Virus record (IMG/VR): IMGVR_UViG_3300031963_000523
Span: 1-34,409 of that record
DNA from: a virus
Length of the DNA stretch: 34,409 nt
Reading direction: 5' to 3' (one strand)
The translations under genes were made by a program, and so were the position numbers. This document shows positions 13,771 through 22,262 of this stretch, one piece after another (position 1 is the first letter of the stretch; every line of letters starts with the position of its first letter). The notes under the pieces were generated by a model. It worked only from the letters and a program-made list of their open reading frames with translations. It made no database searches and was not told the DNA's origin.

Positions 13771-15846
13771 ATGCAAATGCTGCACATCGCCTGCGTCCAG
13801 AAGGGTAACTACCTCGGGCGCGGTGCTGAATACGTCAACAAGCTCCACGACATGGTCCGGCGCAATCTGCCGGCGGGGCTTGCAGGATCCTTCGTCTGCT
13901 TCACGGATGATTTCGACCTTGGTTATCACCCGGACATTGAGCTGAGAAAGATACCCGGCTTCCTGCAAGGCTGGTGGTCAAAGCTCTACCTGTTCAAGGA
14001 AGGGTTGTTCCCGTCCGGAGACAGGGTGTTGTTCTTCGATCTTGACACGCTGATTGTCGGCCCCCTGGATGACCTCGCGGCATGGGACGGGCCATTTGCA
14101 ATCCTGCGGGATTTCTACCGCCCGGACGGCTACCAGTCTTCGGTGATGGCATGGCAAGCAGGGTTCGGCCATCACATCTGGGAGCGGTACGTAGAGGCTG
14201 ATTATCCGACCCATGACGTGGGCGGGGATCAGTCATGGATCGAGCGGCACACGCTGGGAGCCACTCTGCAGGACATCTTCCCGGGCGAGTTTGTGAGCTT
14301 CAAGAAGGATTGCGGGAAGTATCCGCCAAAGGGCGCGCGCGTCATCGTGTTTCACGGGGAACCAAGGCCGCATGACGTGCAGGACGGTTGGGTTCCTGAC
14401 GTGTGGAAGATCGGCGGCGTCGGGTCTCTTGAGCTTATTGTCCAGTGCAACACTGAAATGGAAAGCCTGCGGTCAAACGTGAAACACGCACTGAGCCTAG
14501 GGCTTCCAGAACTGGAACAGCGTCCTTTGACCGAAAAGGCGGTGTGCATTGTTGGTGGCGGCCCGTCGCTGAAGCATTACATCCCTGAGCTGAAGGCAAG
14601 GGCTGCGGCGGGGCAGGTTATTTGGGCCCTGAACAACGCTGCACGCTATTTGCTTGATAACGGCGTGCCGCTGGACGGGCAGTGGATGGTAGACGCACGT
14701 CCCTTGAACGCCGCGTTTGTTGTCCCGGAGGTTACCAAGTACCTCGCCTCCCAATGCGCGCCGGAGACATTCGCGGCCGCGGGGCGGGATGTGGTCCTCT
14801 GGCACGAAGCAACGTGCGATGAGTTCATTGAAAAGAGGCCTGTAACACTCATCGGGGGCGGCACCACGGTCGGGATCAAGGCCATGTGCGGGGCTTATGC
14901 CATCGGGTTCAACACCATCCACCTCTTCGGGATGGACTCCTCCGTAACAGACACCCACCACGCCTATTCCCAGCCGGAGAACGACTCCGACCCGATCGTG
15001 GATGTGAACGTGGAAGGGGCTGCGTTCAGGGCGGCACCGTGGATGGTGCGGCAGGTTGAGGATTTCATGGGGCTGGCGGACGAGCTGGCACGCATGGATT
15101 GCGAGATCCACGTCCATTGCGGGGGCATGCTGGGTTACGTTGCCTCGTGCATGGCGCGGGACAGGAGCAAGCCGGTCGAGATTGAGGGCAACCTCGTGCG
15201 CTATGATGGGCTTTGGCGTCCGGCGTCCGATCGTGTTTCGGTCCCTGCCGTTCTTGGTGAAGTTCACAAGGTTCACAAGATTATTGAGGCCTTGCCTGAG
15301 GGCAGGCGGCGGACGGTGATCCAGGCGGGAGGTCATGTCGGGATTTTCGCCAATGAGATGGCCGGAAAGTTCAAGTCCGTCCTGACCTTCGAGCCTGATG
15401 CTGACAATTTCAAATGCCTGATAAGGAACGTCACACATGAAAACGTGTGCGCGCACAACATGGCGCTTGGTCAAGAGGCTGGTTCTATTGCCCTTGTCGA
15501 GCGTGATGACCACAACAGCGGTTCTATTGGTCTTGACCCAGATGGGGTTGCAACGGTTCCTGTTGTGGCTGTCGATGAGCTAGAGCCCGAGAGCGTTGAC
15601 CTGATCTACCTTGATATCGAGGGGATGGAGGGCCCGGCTTTGTGGGGGGCTTCCAAGACCATCCGCCGGGATCTTCCCCTCATTGTCTGCGAGAACAAGG
15701 GCCTTGAGCACCTGACCAAGACGGAGGGCGTGCTCGAGCAGTTCATGGTCCAGCACGGGTATCGCAAAGTAGCGCGCCTCATGCGCGATGATGTGTTCGC
15801 CCCTGTTGAGCGGGCGGATGAACTGGAACGGATGTTCCTGCACTGA
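13771..15846 (+). CDS. Three-domain fusion: GT-A glycosyltransferase, DUF115-like domain, FkbM-type methyltransferase
   Basis: A 691-residue protein. Residues about 1-220 look like a GT-A glycosyltransferase with the nucleotide-sugar/metal motif Asp90-Leu-Asp92 in FFDLDTLIVG. Residues about 255-460 match the DUF115/MptE-like family of flagellar Maf proteins: CIVGGGPSLKHY at 259, LIGGGTTVGIKAM, and IHLFGMDSS. Residues about 500-670 match FkbM-type SAM-dependent methyltransferases: VIQAGGHVGIFANEMA at 516, TFEPDADNF and YLDIEGMEG with Asp615. The predicted job is to transfer a sugar and O-methylate it. The substrate could be a virion protein or a host surface glycan. Start is at 13771 or the ATG two codons later. 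A fusion of this kind among head genes is unusual. Confidence 0.75.
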   Translation: MQMLHIACVQKGNYLGRGAEYVNKLHDMVRRNLPAGLAGSFVCFTDDFDLGYHPDIELRKIPGFLQGWWSKLYLFKEGLFPSGDRVLFFDLDTLIVGPLDDLAAWDGPFAILRDFYRPDGYQSSVMAWQAGFGHHIWERYVEADYPTHDVGGDQSWIERHTLGATLQDIFPGEFVSFKKDCGKYPPKGARVIVFHGEPRPHDVQDGWVPDVWKIGGVGSLELIVQCNTEMESLRSNVKHALSLGLPELEQRPLTEKAVCIVGGGPSLKHYIPELKARAAAGQVIWALNNAARYLLDNGVPLDGQWMVDARPLNAAFVVPEVTKYLASQCAPETFAAAGRDVVLWHEATCDEFIEKRPVTLIGGGTTVGIKAMCGAYAIGFNTIHLFGMDSSVTDTHHAYSQPENDSDPIVDVNVEGAAFRAAPWMVRQVEDFMGLADELARMDCEIHVHCGGMLGYVASCMARDRSKPVEIEGNLVRYDGLWRPASDRVSVPAVLGEVHKVHKIIEALPEGRRRTVIQAGGHVGIFANEMAGKFKSVLTFEPDADNFKCLIRNVTHENVCAHNMALGQEAGSIALVERDDHNSGSIGLDPDGVATVPVVAVDELEPESVDLIYLDIEGMEGPALWGASKTIRRDLPLIVCENKGLEHLTKTEGVLEQFMVQHGYRKVARLMRDDVFAPVERADELERMFLH

Positions 15847-15905
15847 TCCAAAATCCTGACCACTCCGCCAATTCCGGCGGAAGTCATTTGAAGAAGGAGA
15901 ACTCC

Positions 15906-16517
15906 ATGTCCCTCGAGGGTCTGGAAATGCACGACCGCGTTGCCTTGCAGCAGCGGTTGCCAAAGAAAGAGAACATGCAGCACGTCACGCCGCGGTTCTA
16001 CGAAGAGATGGTCAAGACCGACCAGATGGACCAGAACGGCCTCCCCGTGTTCCGTACCATCGAATACGTGGAAATCATGATCGCTGGTGACAGGGGCAAT
16101 GCTCCGGTCAAGCGCGTGACGGACGCCATCAAGCAGCAGTATGCCGATGCTTACGCGCGGTGGAAGGCGACCAAGGTAAACCCCGACATGGTTGGCGACG
16201 GGGTTCCCCTCTCCCTCTGGCCCGTCATCCCGCGCGAGATGGCAAAGGCGCTTGAATACATCAACGTCTTCACGGTGCAGCAGCTCGCCAGCCTCTCGGA
16301 CGAGGCTATCAGCAAGCCTGGAGCGATTGGGCTGCGCGACATGCGAGAGAAGGCGCGTGCGTTCATCGAGAGTGCAAAGAGCGCCGCCCCGATTGCCAAG
16401 CTTGAGATTGAAAACAAGGATTTGCGCAACCGCATCTCCATGCTGGAGGGCCAGCTTCAACAGATCATCGCCGGCCCGAAAGACAAGGGCGATGCAAAGA
16501 ACTTCAAGAAGGAGTAG
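15906..16517 (+). CDS. Conserved phage head/tail-region protein with helix-hairpin-helix-like segment
   Basis: A 203-residue protein. ATG 15906 has GAAGGAGA at 7-base spacing. Segments FRTIEYVEIMIAGDRG and IKQQYADAYARWKAT form a recognisable conserved core. Residues about 120-158 (FTVQQLASLSDEAI, then GAIGLRDMREKARAF) resemble a helix-hairpin-helix. The last 40 residues are a coiled coil and Lys-rich tail. Proteins of this kind recur in podovirus late regions near the adaptor gene, so a head-completion or virion role is likely, but no function is known to me. Confidence 0.7.
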   Translation: MSLEGLEMHDRVALQQRLPKKENMQHVTPRFYEEMVKTDQMDQNGLPVFRTIEYVEIMIAGDRGNAPVKRVTDAIKQQYADAYARWKATKVNPDMVGDGVPLSLWPVIPREMAKALEYINVFTVQQLASLSDEAISKPGAIGLRDMREKARAFIESAKSAAPIAKLEIENKDLRNRISMLEGQLQQIIAGPKDKGDAKNFKKE

Positions 16518-16520
16518 AAC

Positions 16521-16874
16521 ATGCCTCGCATTCGGTCGCTTATGTCCGCCGGCACGCCGGCGCTTCAGGCGCAGGCTATCGTTGGCCTGACGCAGTCAAC
16601 AACCACAACCGGCTCAACCTCAACGGACGCGCGCCAGATCACCTCCAGCAACACGCTGTTCACGGGTGGTTCGGGTGGTGCAATTCTCCCGGCTTCGGAC
16701 TCCGGGGATCGGTTTGTGCTCGTCAACACAAGCGGTGGCTCGGCGACGATCTACCCGCCGACGGGTGCGACCATCAACGGCACCACGTCCGTTTCGATGA
16801 GCAACAACACATCGACCACGGTTGTATTTATCAGCCCGACCGTTTGCCACTGCATCCCGCGCACTCCGTCGTAG
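16521..16874 (+). CDS. Small beta-rich virion protein
   Basis: A 117-residue Thr/Ser/Gly-rich protein with a good GAAGGAG ribosome site. The N-terminus is a short helix (ALQAQAIVGL). The rest has alternating hydrophobics and the stretch RFVLVNTSGGSATIYPPTGA, suggestive of a jelly-roll or sandwich fold of a small virion surface protein. No tag motif. The family could not be named. Confidence 0.65.
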   Translation: MPRIRSLMSAGTPALQAQAIVGLTQSTTTTGSTSTDARQITSSNTLFTGGSGGAILPASDSGDRFVLVNTSGGSATIYPPTGATINGTTSVSMSNNTSTTVVFISPTVCHCIPRTPS

Positions 16875-16888
16875 AAAGGGTATGACCC

Positions 16889-17164
16889 ATGTACAGTGTA
16901 AAGAACCAACCGCTGCAGATGGCCCCGACTGGCCGCATGGGGCAGTACAAGCCCAAGACCGCCAAGTCCTATCCCGTGCAGGGCAGGGGCACCTTGCAGG
17001 ATCTGCCGCGGTCAGTGGTCAGGCCCATTCCTCCGGCTTACCGGGATGAGTTTGGCAAGCCCACCCGCCCCGGACAGCGCAGCACGGTGCGCGATGACCT
17101 CATGAAGGCCATAGTGACATCGAAGCAGAAGGGCATGGATGCAATGAGGGGGCGTGGGTACTAA
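16889..17164 (+). CDS. Small basic Pro-rich protein with C-terminal STVRDDLMKAI tag
   Basis: A 91-residue basic protein, disordered-looking for the first 65 residues (many Pro, Gly, Lys). The tag STVRDDLMKAI is at about 69-79, followed by a Lys/Arg-rich tail ending MRGRGY. The tag here is at the C-terminal end, the opposite side from most of its neighbours. The stop overlaps the adaptor start (TAATG). No known domain is seen. Confidence 0.66.
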   Translation: MYSVKNQPLQMAPTGRMGQYKPKTAKSYPVQGRGTLQDLPRSVVRPIPPAYRDEFGKPTRPGQRSTVRDDLMKAIVTSKQKGMDAMRGRGY

Positions 17165-17862
17165 TGTCCCTGCTCACGATCGTCAACCGCGCGCAGGCAA
17201 TGCTCAACCTGCCTGTGACATCCACGGTCTACTCAAGCACGGGCGAGACGCAAAGACAGCTTCTCGCCCTGTGCAACATGGCCGGCGACGTGTTGATGCG
17301 GGAGCACGATTGGCAGGCATTGGTGACGGAGCAATCCTTCACCACGGTTGCGACCGAGCAGCAGACGGGGCACACGCTCCCATCTGACCTTGACCGGATC
17401 ATAAGCGAGACCTTGTGGAACCGGTCAACGACTGACCCTGTCTTTGGCCCTCTTACAGCCCAAAGTTGGCAGGCGCAGAAGGCGGACGTGGTTTCAACCG
17501 TGTGGTCTCAGTACAGGATCAGAGGAAATTCGTTCTGGTTCCTGCCCGCGCCTTCTGCGGGAGAGAGCGTCTACTACGAATATGTCAGCAACAAGTGGTG
17601 CCAGTCCTCGGGCGGCACGGCGCAAAGTGCTTGGGCGGCGGACTCTGACACGGGCCGCATTCCGGAGCATCTTCTTACTCTTGGCCTTGCCTGGCGCTGG
17701 CTGGAAGCCAAGGGCCTCGACTATTCGCAGCGTTACGACGAATACGAGCGCGAGAAGGGCAAGATCATCGCGCGGGATGGAACACGCAAGAAGCTCAACG
17801 TGGCAGGCCCAACCCTTCAGGGTCTTGGACGTGGGCGCATACCAGAAGGATCGTGGAGCTGA
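17164..17862 (+). CDS. Head-tail adaptor protein, P22 gp4-like
   Basis: A 232-residue protein with the usual opening of adaptor proteins (SLLTIVNRAQAMLNLP). The helical core includes LALCNMAGDVLMREHDWQ, then LPSDLDRIISETLWN and the IPEHLLTLGLAWRWLEAKGL segment common in phage adaptors. Such proteins form the ring under the portal that joins the tail nozzle. The position after head genes and before the nozzle supports this. Length is in the normal range for gp4-like proteins. The start is fixed by a TAATG overlap. Confidence 0.8.
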   Translation: MSLLTIVNRAQAMLNLPVTSTVYSSTGETQRQLLALCNMAGDVLMREHDWQALVTEQSFTTVATEQQTGHTLPSDLDRIISETLWNRSTTDPVFGPLTAQSWQAQKADVVSTVWSQYRIRGNSFWFLPAPSAGESVYYEYVSNKWCQSSGGTAQSAWAADSDTGRIPEHLLTLGLAWRWLEAKGLDYSQRYDEYEREKGKIIARDGTRKKLNVAGPTLQGLGRGRIPEGSWS

Positions 17863-18224
17863 TGCAAGGAAAGTCCATTCGCTCTGACATCGAGCGAGCC
17901 GCTTCAGAGGTTGGCGCTTCAGAGCGCCGCTCCGTGCCCATGCCTCGCTACAAGCCGCGTGAGGAGGAGAGCTACAATCCAAATTGGACAGATCAGCAAG
18001 CCGCTCAGAACGCGCAAACTCTTTATCGCCGCGGGGTGCGGGCAGGGGAGACGGGCGAGGGTGAGGCAGAGGTCCTGGATTTCATCCGCAGAAGTGGAGA
18101 CACGCCATACGGGCAGTATATGGCGCGTGGGTATGAGGAGGGCAAGCGGCGCAGGCCGCGCCAAATGCCTCGCCCGGCTCGCCCGGGGCAGATCAAGCAG
18201 CCTTACGATGATATACCTCGCTAG
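17862..18224 (+). CDS. Basic protein with N-terminal SIRSDIERA tag
   Basis: A 120-residue protein. ATG 17862 (TGATG overlap with the adaptor stop) is preferred over GTG 17853. Residues 5-13 are SIRSDIERA. The remaining sequence is charged, with NWTDQQAAQNAQTLYRRG and a basic Pro-rich tail (RRRPRQMPRPARPG). There is no hydrophobic segment, unlike the zipper paralogs, so the tag is not tied to membrane proteins. Function unknown. Confidence 0.66.
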   Translation: MQGKSIRSDIERAASEVGASERRSVPMPRYKPREEESYNPNWTDQQAAQNAQTLYRRGVRAGETGEGEAEVLDFIRRSGDTPYGQYMARGYEEGKRRRPRQMPRPARPGQIKQPYDDIPR

Positions 18225-18289
18225 CCTATCAACGGCTCAAGAAGGCGCAGGTTTAACCGCAGGTTCAGACAGCAAGAGGGTAGAAATCC

Positions 18290-18673
18290 ATGAGTGAAAA
18301 AGAAGATCCAGAAAGCGATGATCGGGATGTTTTCGAGAAGGCATTGGACTACGCCCCGTTTGCCGGGATGGTGCTTGGCGGCATGCTTGGGTGGCGTTCC
18401 GGTCGGAAGGACGGCATCAAGGCATGGAAAAAGGTTGATAGCCTTGAGGCCAAGATAAGGAAGCTCGAGGCCAAGGGGCGAAATCCGAATGTTGGGTTGA
18501 CGCCAAAGGAAATGGCCGAATATCGAAAGGCGCAAGAGGAGCTTCAATATGCGCTTGGGAAAGGAGGCGAAAACATTGCAGGGCGCGTGATGATTAAAGC
18601 GCCGCTCGGCGCAGTAATTGGCCACACAGCCGGCAGCGCAGCAAAGGACGCTTATCCAAAGCGGAGGAAGTAG
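18290..18673 (+). CDS. RDVFEKALD-tagged glycine-zipper protein (paralog D)
   Basis: A 127-residue member of the dispersed family. DDRDVFEKALDYAP is at about residues 10-23, almost identical to the copy at 12965. Next come zipper FAGMVLGGMLGWRSGRK, a charged helical loop with LTPKEMAEYRKAQ, a second segment APLGAVIGHTAGSAA and a basic tail PKRRK. A GAGGG ribosome site is present. It sits between the adaptor-region tagged protein and a large ejection-type protein, which fits a virion role. Predicted as a two-segment membrane hairpin; this is inference. Confidence 0.74.
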   Translation: MSEKEDPESDDRDVFEKALDYAPFAGMVLGGMLGWRSGRKDGIKAWKKVDSLEAKIRKLEAKGRNPNVGLTPKEMAEYRKAQEELQYALGKGGENIAGRVMIKAPLGAVIGHTAGSAAKDAYPKRRK

Positions 18674-18676
18674 TCC

Positions 18677-19972
18677 ATGCCGTGGAAGCCAACAGACCTT
18701 AGCCGCACGGACCAGGTCCGGCAGTTCTATGCCCAGCGTCCCGACCTTCAGGCTTTCTTCTCGGATCCGGCTGCGCGGGAAGACCTCGCGCGCCGGATGA
18801 GGGAGGCGGGGATTGACGTGACGGCTGATGACCTGACGGACCCGAAAGTTCTTGCAGAGCTTGGTTCTGTTGATGATCCGGAACTGGAGAAGCTGTTTCC
18901 CTTTACTCAAGACAGCATTGCCGATCGGAAGCGCTCCTACTACCGCAAAAACCCGGGTCAGGATCCTCAGTCAACCACCTCCCGGGTTCTTGAGTTCCTT
19001 GGCCTTGACGAGCCGTACTACAACGACTCCCGCTCTTATGACTACGCCCAGAAGAAGTTCCAGAACGAGGGCAATCCCGACATGAGCTGGTTCTTGCAGC
19101 CTACAGAGGCGCAGGAGCAGGTAATGTCAGGCTCCATGCCAAGCGTCTACGGGGCTGAAGATGACCGCACCGGATCCGAGATGGCGCAAGGCGCTATCCT
19201 CGGCGCCTTGAACTGGCCTCTCTTTGGCGCGGAGGAAGAGGTTGTCGCGGGCGTTGATGCGCTGGGGGAGGGCAAGTCTTATGATAAAGCCCTTGCAGAG
19301 TCCCGCCGCGTCAAGGACCGCCATAGTCTGCACACACCCCTCTGGTCTCAGGTTCCGGAGTGGATCGCAAGCGCCGGCTTGGCTCTTCCCGTCTTTGCTG
19401 GGGGGCAGGCGGTAGCGGCGCGCGGTCTTTCGGCGGGGAGGCAAGCTGCAGGGTTCGCCCCCAAGGCGACATCTCCGACGGGTCAGGCCGTTGAAGAAAT
19501 CGCAACTGCGTCTCCTGTAGCGGCGGCGGATGCAAGCTTCTATCAGCTTGGAGAAGCGGATGGAGACCTTTCCCAGAGGGCGGAGCAGTTTGATCCTTAT
19601 TGGACCGCCAGCGTTGCAGCTTTCCCCGCCATTCTTGGCGCGGCCAACCTTGGGAGGGGGATAGTATCTGATGGGTATCGCAAGGGTAAGGAGCTGTGGC
19701 GGAGGGTTACGGGGTCCGACAAGAAATCAAAGGCGCAGCCAAAGAAATCAAAGCGGCTTGATGTTGCAGCCCTGACCAAGCAGAGCGGATCTCCCTTTGA
19801 GACCCCGCAGGGTTCGCCCCGTCGCCCTGAGCAGCCGCGCGTCATCCCCGACATCGGGCCCGTCCGCCCACCGCGGGAGGCCCCTTTGCGCCCATTGCAG
19901 CCCTCTGTGCAGGGGGGATCGGTGCGCGGGGACATTGAGCGGGCGTTGAGCAGCAAGGGGCGTAGGCGCTGA
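18677..19972 (+). CDS. Ejection-type internal protein with C-terminal GSVRGDIERAL tag
   Basis: A 431-residue protein. N-terminal residues about 1-130 are charged and helical. Residues about 178-212 hold FGAEEEVVAGVDALGEGKSY, a segment shared with the 759-residue protein at 26493 (WGPEVLAGVDTAVKGGDY). Hydrophobic Ala/Gly stretches follow at about 235-255 and 315-330. The last 110 residues are basic and Pro-rich, ending in the tag SVRGDIERAL and GRRR. This looks like an internal virion protein ejected with DNA. The role is inferred from composition and from the relative at 26493. Its stop overlaps the nozzle ATG (TGATG). Confidence 0.7.
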   Translation: MPWKPTDLSRTDQVRQFYAQRPDLQAFFSDPAAREDLARRMREAGIDVTADDLTDPKVLAELGSVDDPELEKLFPFTQDSIADRKRSYYRKNPGQDPQSTTSRVLEFLGLDEPYYNDSRSYDYAQKKFQNEGNPDMSWFLQPTEAQEQVMSGSMPSVYGAEDDRTGSEMAQGAILGALNWPLFGAEEEVVAGVDALGEGKSYDKALAESRRVKDRHSLHTPLWSQVPEWIASAGLALPVFAGGQAVAARGLSAGRQAAGFAPKATSPTGQAVEEIATASPVAAADASFYQLGEADGDLSQRAEQFDPYWTASVAAFPAILGAANLGRGIVSDGYRKGKELWRRVTGSDKKSKAQPKKSKRLDVAALTKQSGSPFETPQGSPRRPEQPRVIPDIGPVRPPREAPLRPLQPSVQGGSVRGDIERALSSKGRRR

Positions 19973-21510
19973 TGCTTCAGATCCGTGGCCGGCAGATCAG
20001 CAGGGGGCCTGCAGCGGTTGAGCGCCCCTTGCCTACACCCGTTGGCGGGTGGAACGCGCGCGATCCGCTCGAGAGCATGAAGCCATTTGATGCGGTGATC
20101 CTGGAGAACTGGTTCCCCCGGCAGAGCGATGTGACTGTCAGGGGTGGATACACCCTTCATTGCAATACGGGAGAGGGTTCGAATAGCGTCCAGACCCTTG
20201 CAGAGTGGAAGGCCACGACCAATCGCCGCCTTATTGCGGGTATAAACGGGAAGCTCATCAACGTATCCACATCAACACCTTCAACGCTCGGGACCGGGTT
20301 TTCGAACAACAGGTGGAAGTGGGTCAATTTTGCGGAGAGGCTGTTTCTTGTAAACGGAACGGACGCGCCGCAAGATTACAACGGGACAAGCCTCTCGGCC
20401 ACGGCATGGTCTGGGTCAGGGCTGACCATCACCAACCTCTCGGACGTTACCGTGTTCAAGGAGCGGCTGTTCTTCATCGAAAAGAACACGCTGAATTTCT
20501 GGTATGCGGGGTTGCAGTCCATCACGGGCACGCTGACAAAGTTTCCTCTTCAGTACACGGGAAGCTTTGGCGGCACGCTCCAGCAGATCGGAACCATCAC
20601 CACGGACGGTGGCGATGGGAGGGATGACCTTATTGCCTTCTTTCTTTCCTCTGGCGAGGTCATCATCTATCAGGGGTCGGATCCTGGAAATGCAAATTCA
20701 TGGGCACGAATAGGGACGTTCTTTCTCGGGCCCCCGATCGTCGGATCCAACCTGCAGAGATATGGCTCTGACCTGATTGCGATTACGGACGGCTCGTATA
20801 CGCCAATCACAAAGGTCTTGCCCTTTGGAAGGTCGCAGCCTTCCTCGCTGGACCTGTCAGACAAGATCAGCCTTGCAGTGTCGGAGGCCATGCGGCTTTA
20901 CCGGGACAATGCCGGGTGGCAGGTGATCTTCTACCCGCGCGGGCGCATGCTCATTTTCAACGTGCCGCGGTCAACGGCCGCCTTCGACCAGCACGTCATG
21001 AATACGGACACGCAGAGCTGGTGCAAGTTCACGGGTTGGAACTTTCCTGTCTTCGCCCTCTTCGGAAACGACCTTTACGCCGGCGGTACGGATGGGAAGG
21101 TCTACAAGTGCAATGACGGGTTTTCCGATAACGGAACCGCCATTGTGGCTGATGCTCAGACTGCGTGGAATTACTTCGGCTCTTCAGACAGGCTCAAGAA
21201 CTTCACCATGGCGCGGATTATCTTTGGCGCCGTGAGTGATCCCGGAGCCCTTGTTTCGATCGGCACGGATTTTGACATTTCCGTTCCCAGCTCAACCGTC
21301 TCCACGTCGGCCGTGACAACGGGAGGGGTATGGGACGTTGCAATATGGGATCAGGACATATGGGGCGGAGCCACGCAGGCGATAAAGGGATGGCAAGGGG
21401 TGAACGGCTTGGGCTACTCAGCTTCGATGAGGTTGCGCGTCTCGTTGACCAGCCAAGGCGTAAGCTGGAGGTCATCGGCAATGGTCATGAAGCCCGCCGG
21501 CCTGGTCTGA
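19972..21510 (+). CDS. Tail nozzle/DNA stabilisation protein, P22 gp10-like
   Basis: A 512-residue protein with the hallmark start of the family: a short N-terminus, then PTPVGGWNARDPLESMKPFD and AVILENWFPRQSDVTVRGGY. The remaining sequence is propeller-like with repeated beta units (for example RLFLVNGTDAPQDYNGT, ERLFFIEKNTLNFWYAG, NDLYAGGTDGKVYKCNDG). In P22 the gp10 hexamer is the nozzle beneath the gp4 ring and closes the DNA channel. The order adaptor, accessory genes, nozzle supports it. The 3' end overlaps the acetyltransferase reading frame. Confidence 0.83.
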   Translation: MLQIRGRQISRGPAAVERPLPTPVGGWNARDPLESMKPFDAVILENWFPRQSDVTVRGGYTLHCNTGEGSNSVQTLAEWKATTNRRLIAGINGKLINVSTSTPSTLGTGFSNNRWKWVNFAERLFLVNGTDAPQDYNGTSLSATAWSGSGLTITNLSDVTVFKERLFFIEKNTLNFWYAGLQSITGTLTKFPLQYTGSFGGTLQQIGTITTDGGDGRDDLIAFFLSSGEVIIYQGSDPGNANSWARIGTFFLGPPIVGSNLQRYGSDLIAITDGSYTPITKVLPFGRSQPSSLDLSDKISLAVSEAMRLYRDNAGWQVIFYPRGRMLIFNVPRSTAAFDQHVMNTDTQSWCKFTGWNFPVFALFGNDLYAGGTDGKVYKCNDGFSDNGTAIVADAQTAWNYFGSSDRLKNFTMARIIFGAVSDPGALVSIGTDFDISVPSSTVSTSAVTTGGVWDVAIWDQDIWGGATQAIKGWQGVNGLGYSASMRLRVSLTSQGVSWRSSAMVMKPAGLV

Positions 21511-21935
21511 AGCTTGTATTTGACGAGGATCAGGACGTTGCCGATTTCGTGATCGGTCAGTTGCCTCATCCCATCACGATTGATGAGTTCGGGCAGTTCA
21601 CGACGATCGGGATCGCGGACGAGGCAGGCAAGTTGATTGCTGGTGCGGTCTATCATCGCTGGCGCAAGTTTGACTGCGAGTTGAGCTTTGCTGCCTCGAG
21701 CCCGCGGTGGTGCCGGAAGGGTATTGTCCGGGCCTTGTTTCACTACCCGTTCGTGCAGCAGGGCTTGCAGCGCATGACGCTGATTATCGGACGGAACAAC
21801 AAGCGCGCGATCAGGTTGAACACGGGGCTTGGGTTCAAGATCGAGGGAGCCGTGCGACGTGCTTATGACGGTATGAACGATGCGCTCATTCTCGGGATGC
21901 TCCGGGAAGAGTGCAAATGGATAAGGAGACATTAA
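21390..21935 (+). CDS. GNAT-family N-acetyltransferase
   Basis: The conserved part reads from about 21510 to the stop: FTTIGIADEAGKLIAGAVYH, then RWCRKGIVRALFHYPF (acetyl-CoA-binding region) and IIGRNNKRAIRLNTGLGFKI, ending the GNAT fold. It would acetylate a small molecule or protein amine. The start is uncertain. ATG 21390 is the nearest standard in-frame start but makes a 121-base overlap with the nozzle gene. The conserved homology begins near CTG 21507, which overlaps the nozzle stop. GNAT genes beside nozzle genes occur in related phages, function unknown. About 141 to 181 residues depending on start. Confidence 0.7.
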   Translation: MARGERLGLLSFDEVARLVDQPRRKLEVIGNGHEARRPGLKLVFDEDQDVADFVIGQLPHPITIDEFGQFTTIGIADEAGKLIAGAVYHRWRKFDCELSFAASSPRWCRKGIVRALFHYPFVQQGLQRMTLIIGRNNKRAIRLNTGLGFKIEGAVRRAYDGMNDALILGMLREECKWIRRH

Positions 21936-22262
21936 ATGCCTGGACCAGCTACTTCATTCAACAAGAAAAAGTACAACAAGGACGGAACAGAAGCCACGCG
22001 ATCCATTCGCGAGGATATTGGCAAAGCCCTTGAAGATGCTTTTGACGACCCGTTTGTGCGCGGGGCAGCGGGTGCTGTTGCGGGCGCGGCTGTTGGTCGA
22101 AAGATGTTTCGAAGCGTCGGGAAGAGATCAAAGAACGTCCATCCAGAAGACGTGGGACAGATGGGATTTGTCGGGGGAGCCATCGGCGGCACGGGTGGGT
22201 TCGTTCTTGGTTCAGGGTTCGGAAACAAAATGAAGCCCCAAGGTGGAAAGAGGCGCAAATAA
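21936..22262 (+). CDS. Tagged glycine-zipper protein (paralog E)
   Basis: A 108-residue protein with an AAGGAG ribosome site. The tag SIREDIGKALEDAF is at about 23-36. It is followed by zipper VRGAAGAVAGAAVGRKM, a basic loop, a second segment GFVGGAIGGTGGFVLGSGFG and the basic tail GGKRRK. It lacks FEKALD but keeps the family plan, with the other tag in the same place. It therefore links the two motif groups. The stop is directly followed by the next ATG. Role likely in the virion, unproven. Confidence 0.7.
   Translation: MPGPATSFNKKKYNKDGTEATRSIREDIGKALEDAFDDPFVRGAAGAVAGAAVGRKMFRSVGKRSKNVHPEDVGQMGFVGGAIGGTGGFVLGSGFGNKMKPQGGKRRK

Noticed and set aside
14497-15513. A 338-codon open frame on the minus strand across the sugar-enzyme fusion.
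   Set aside because: It is antisense to three well-supported domains and shows no family features.
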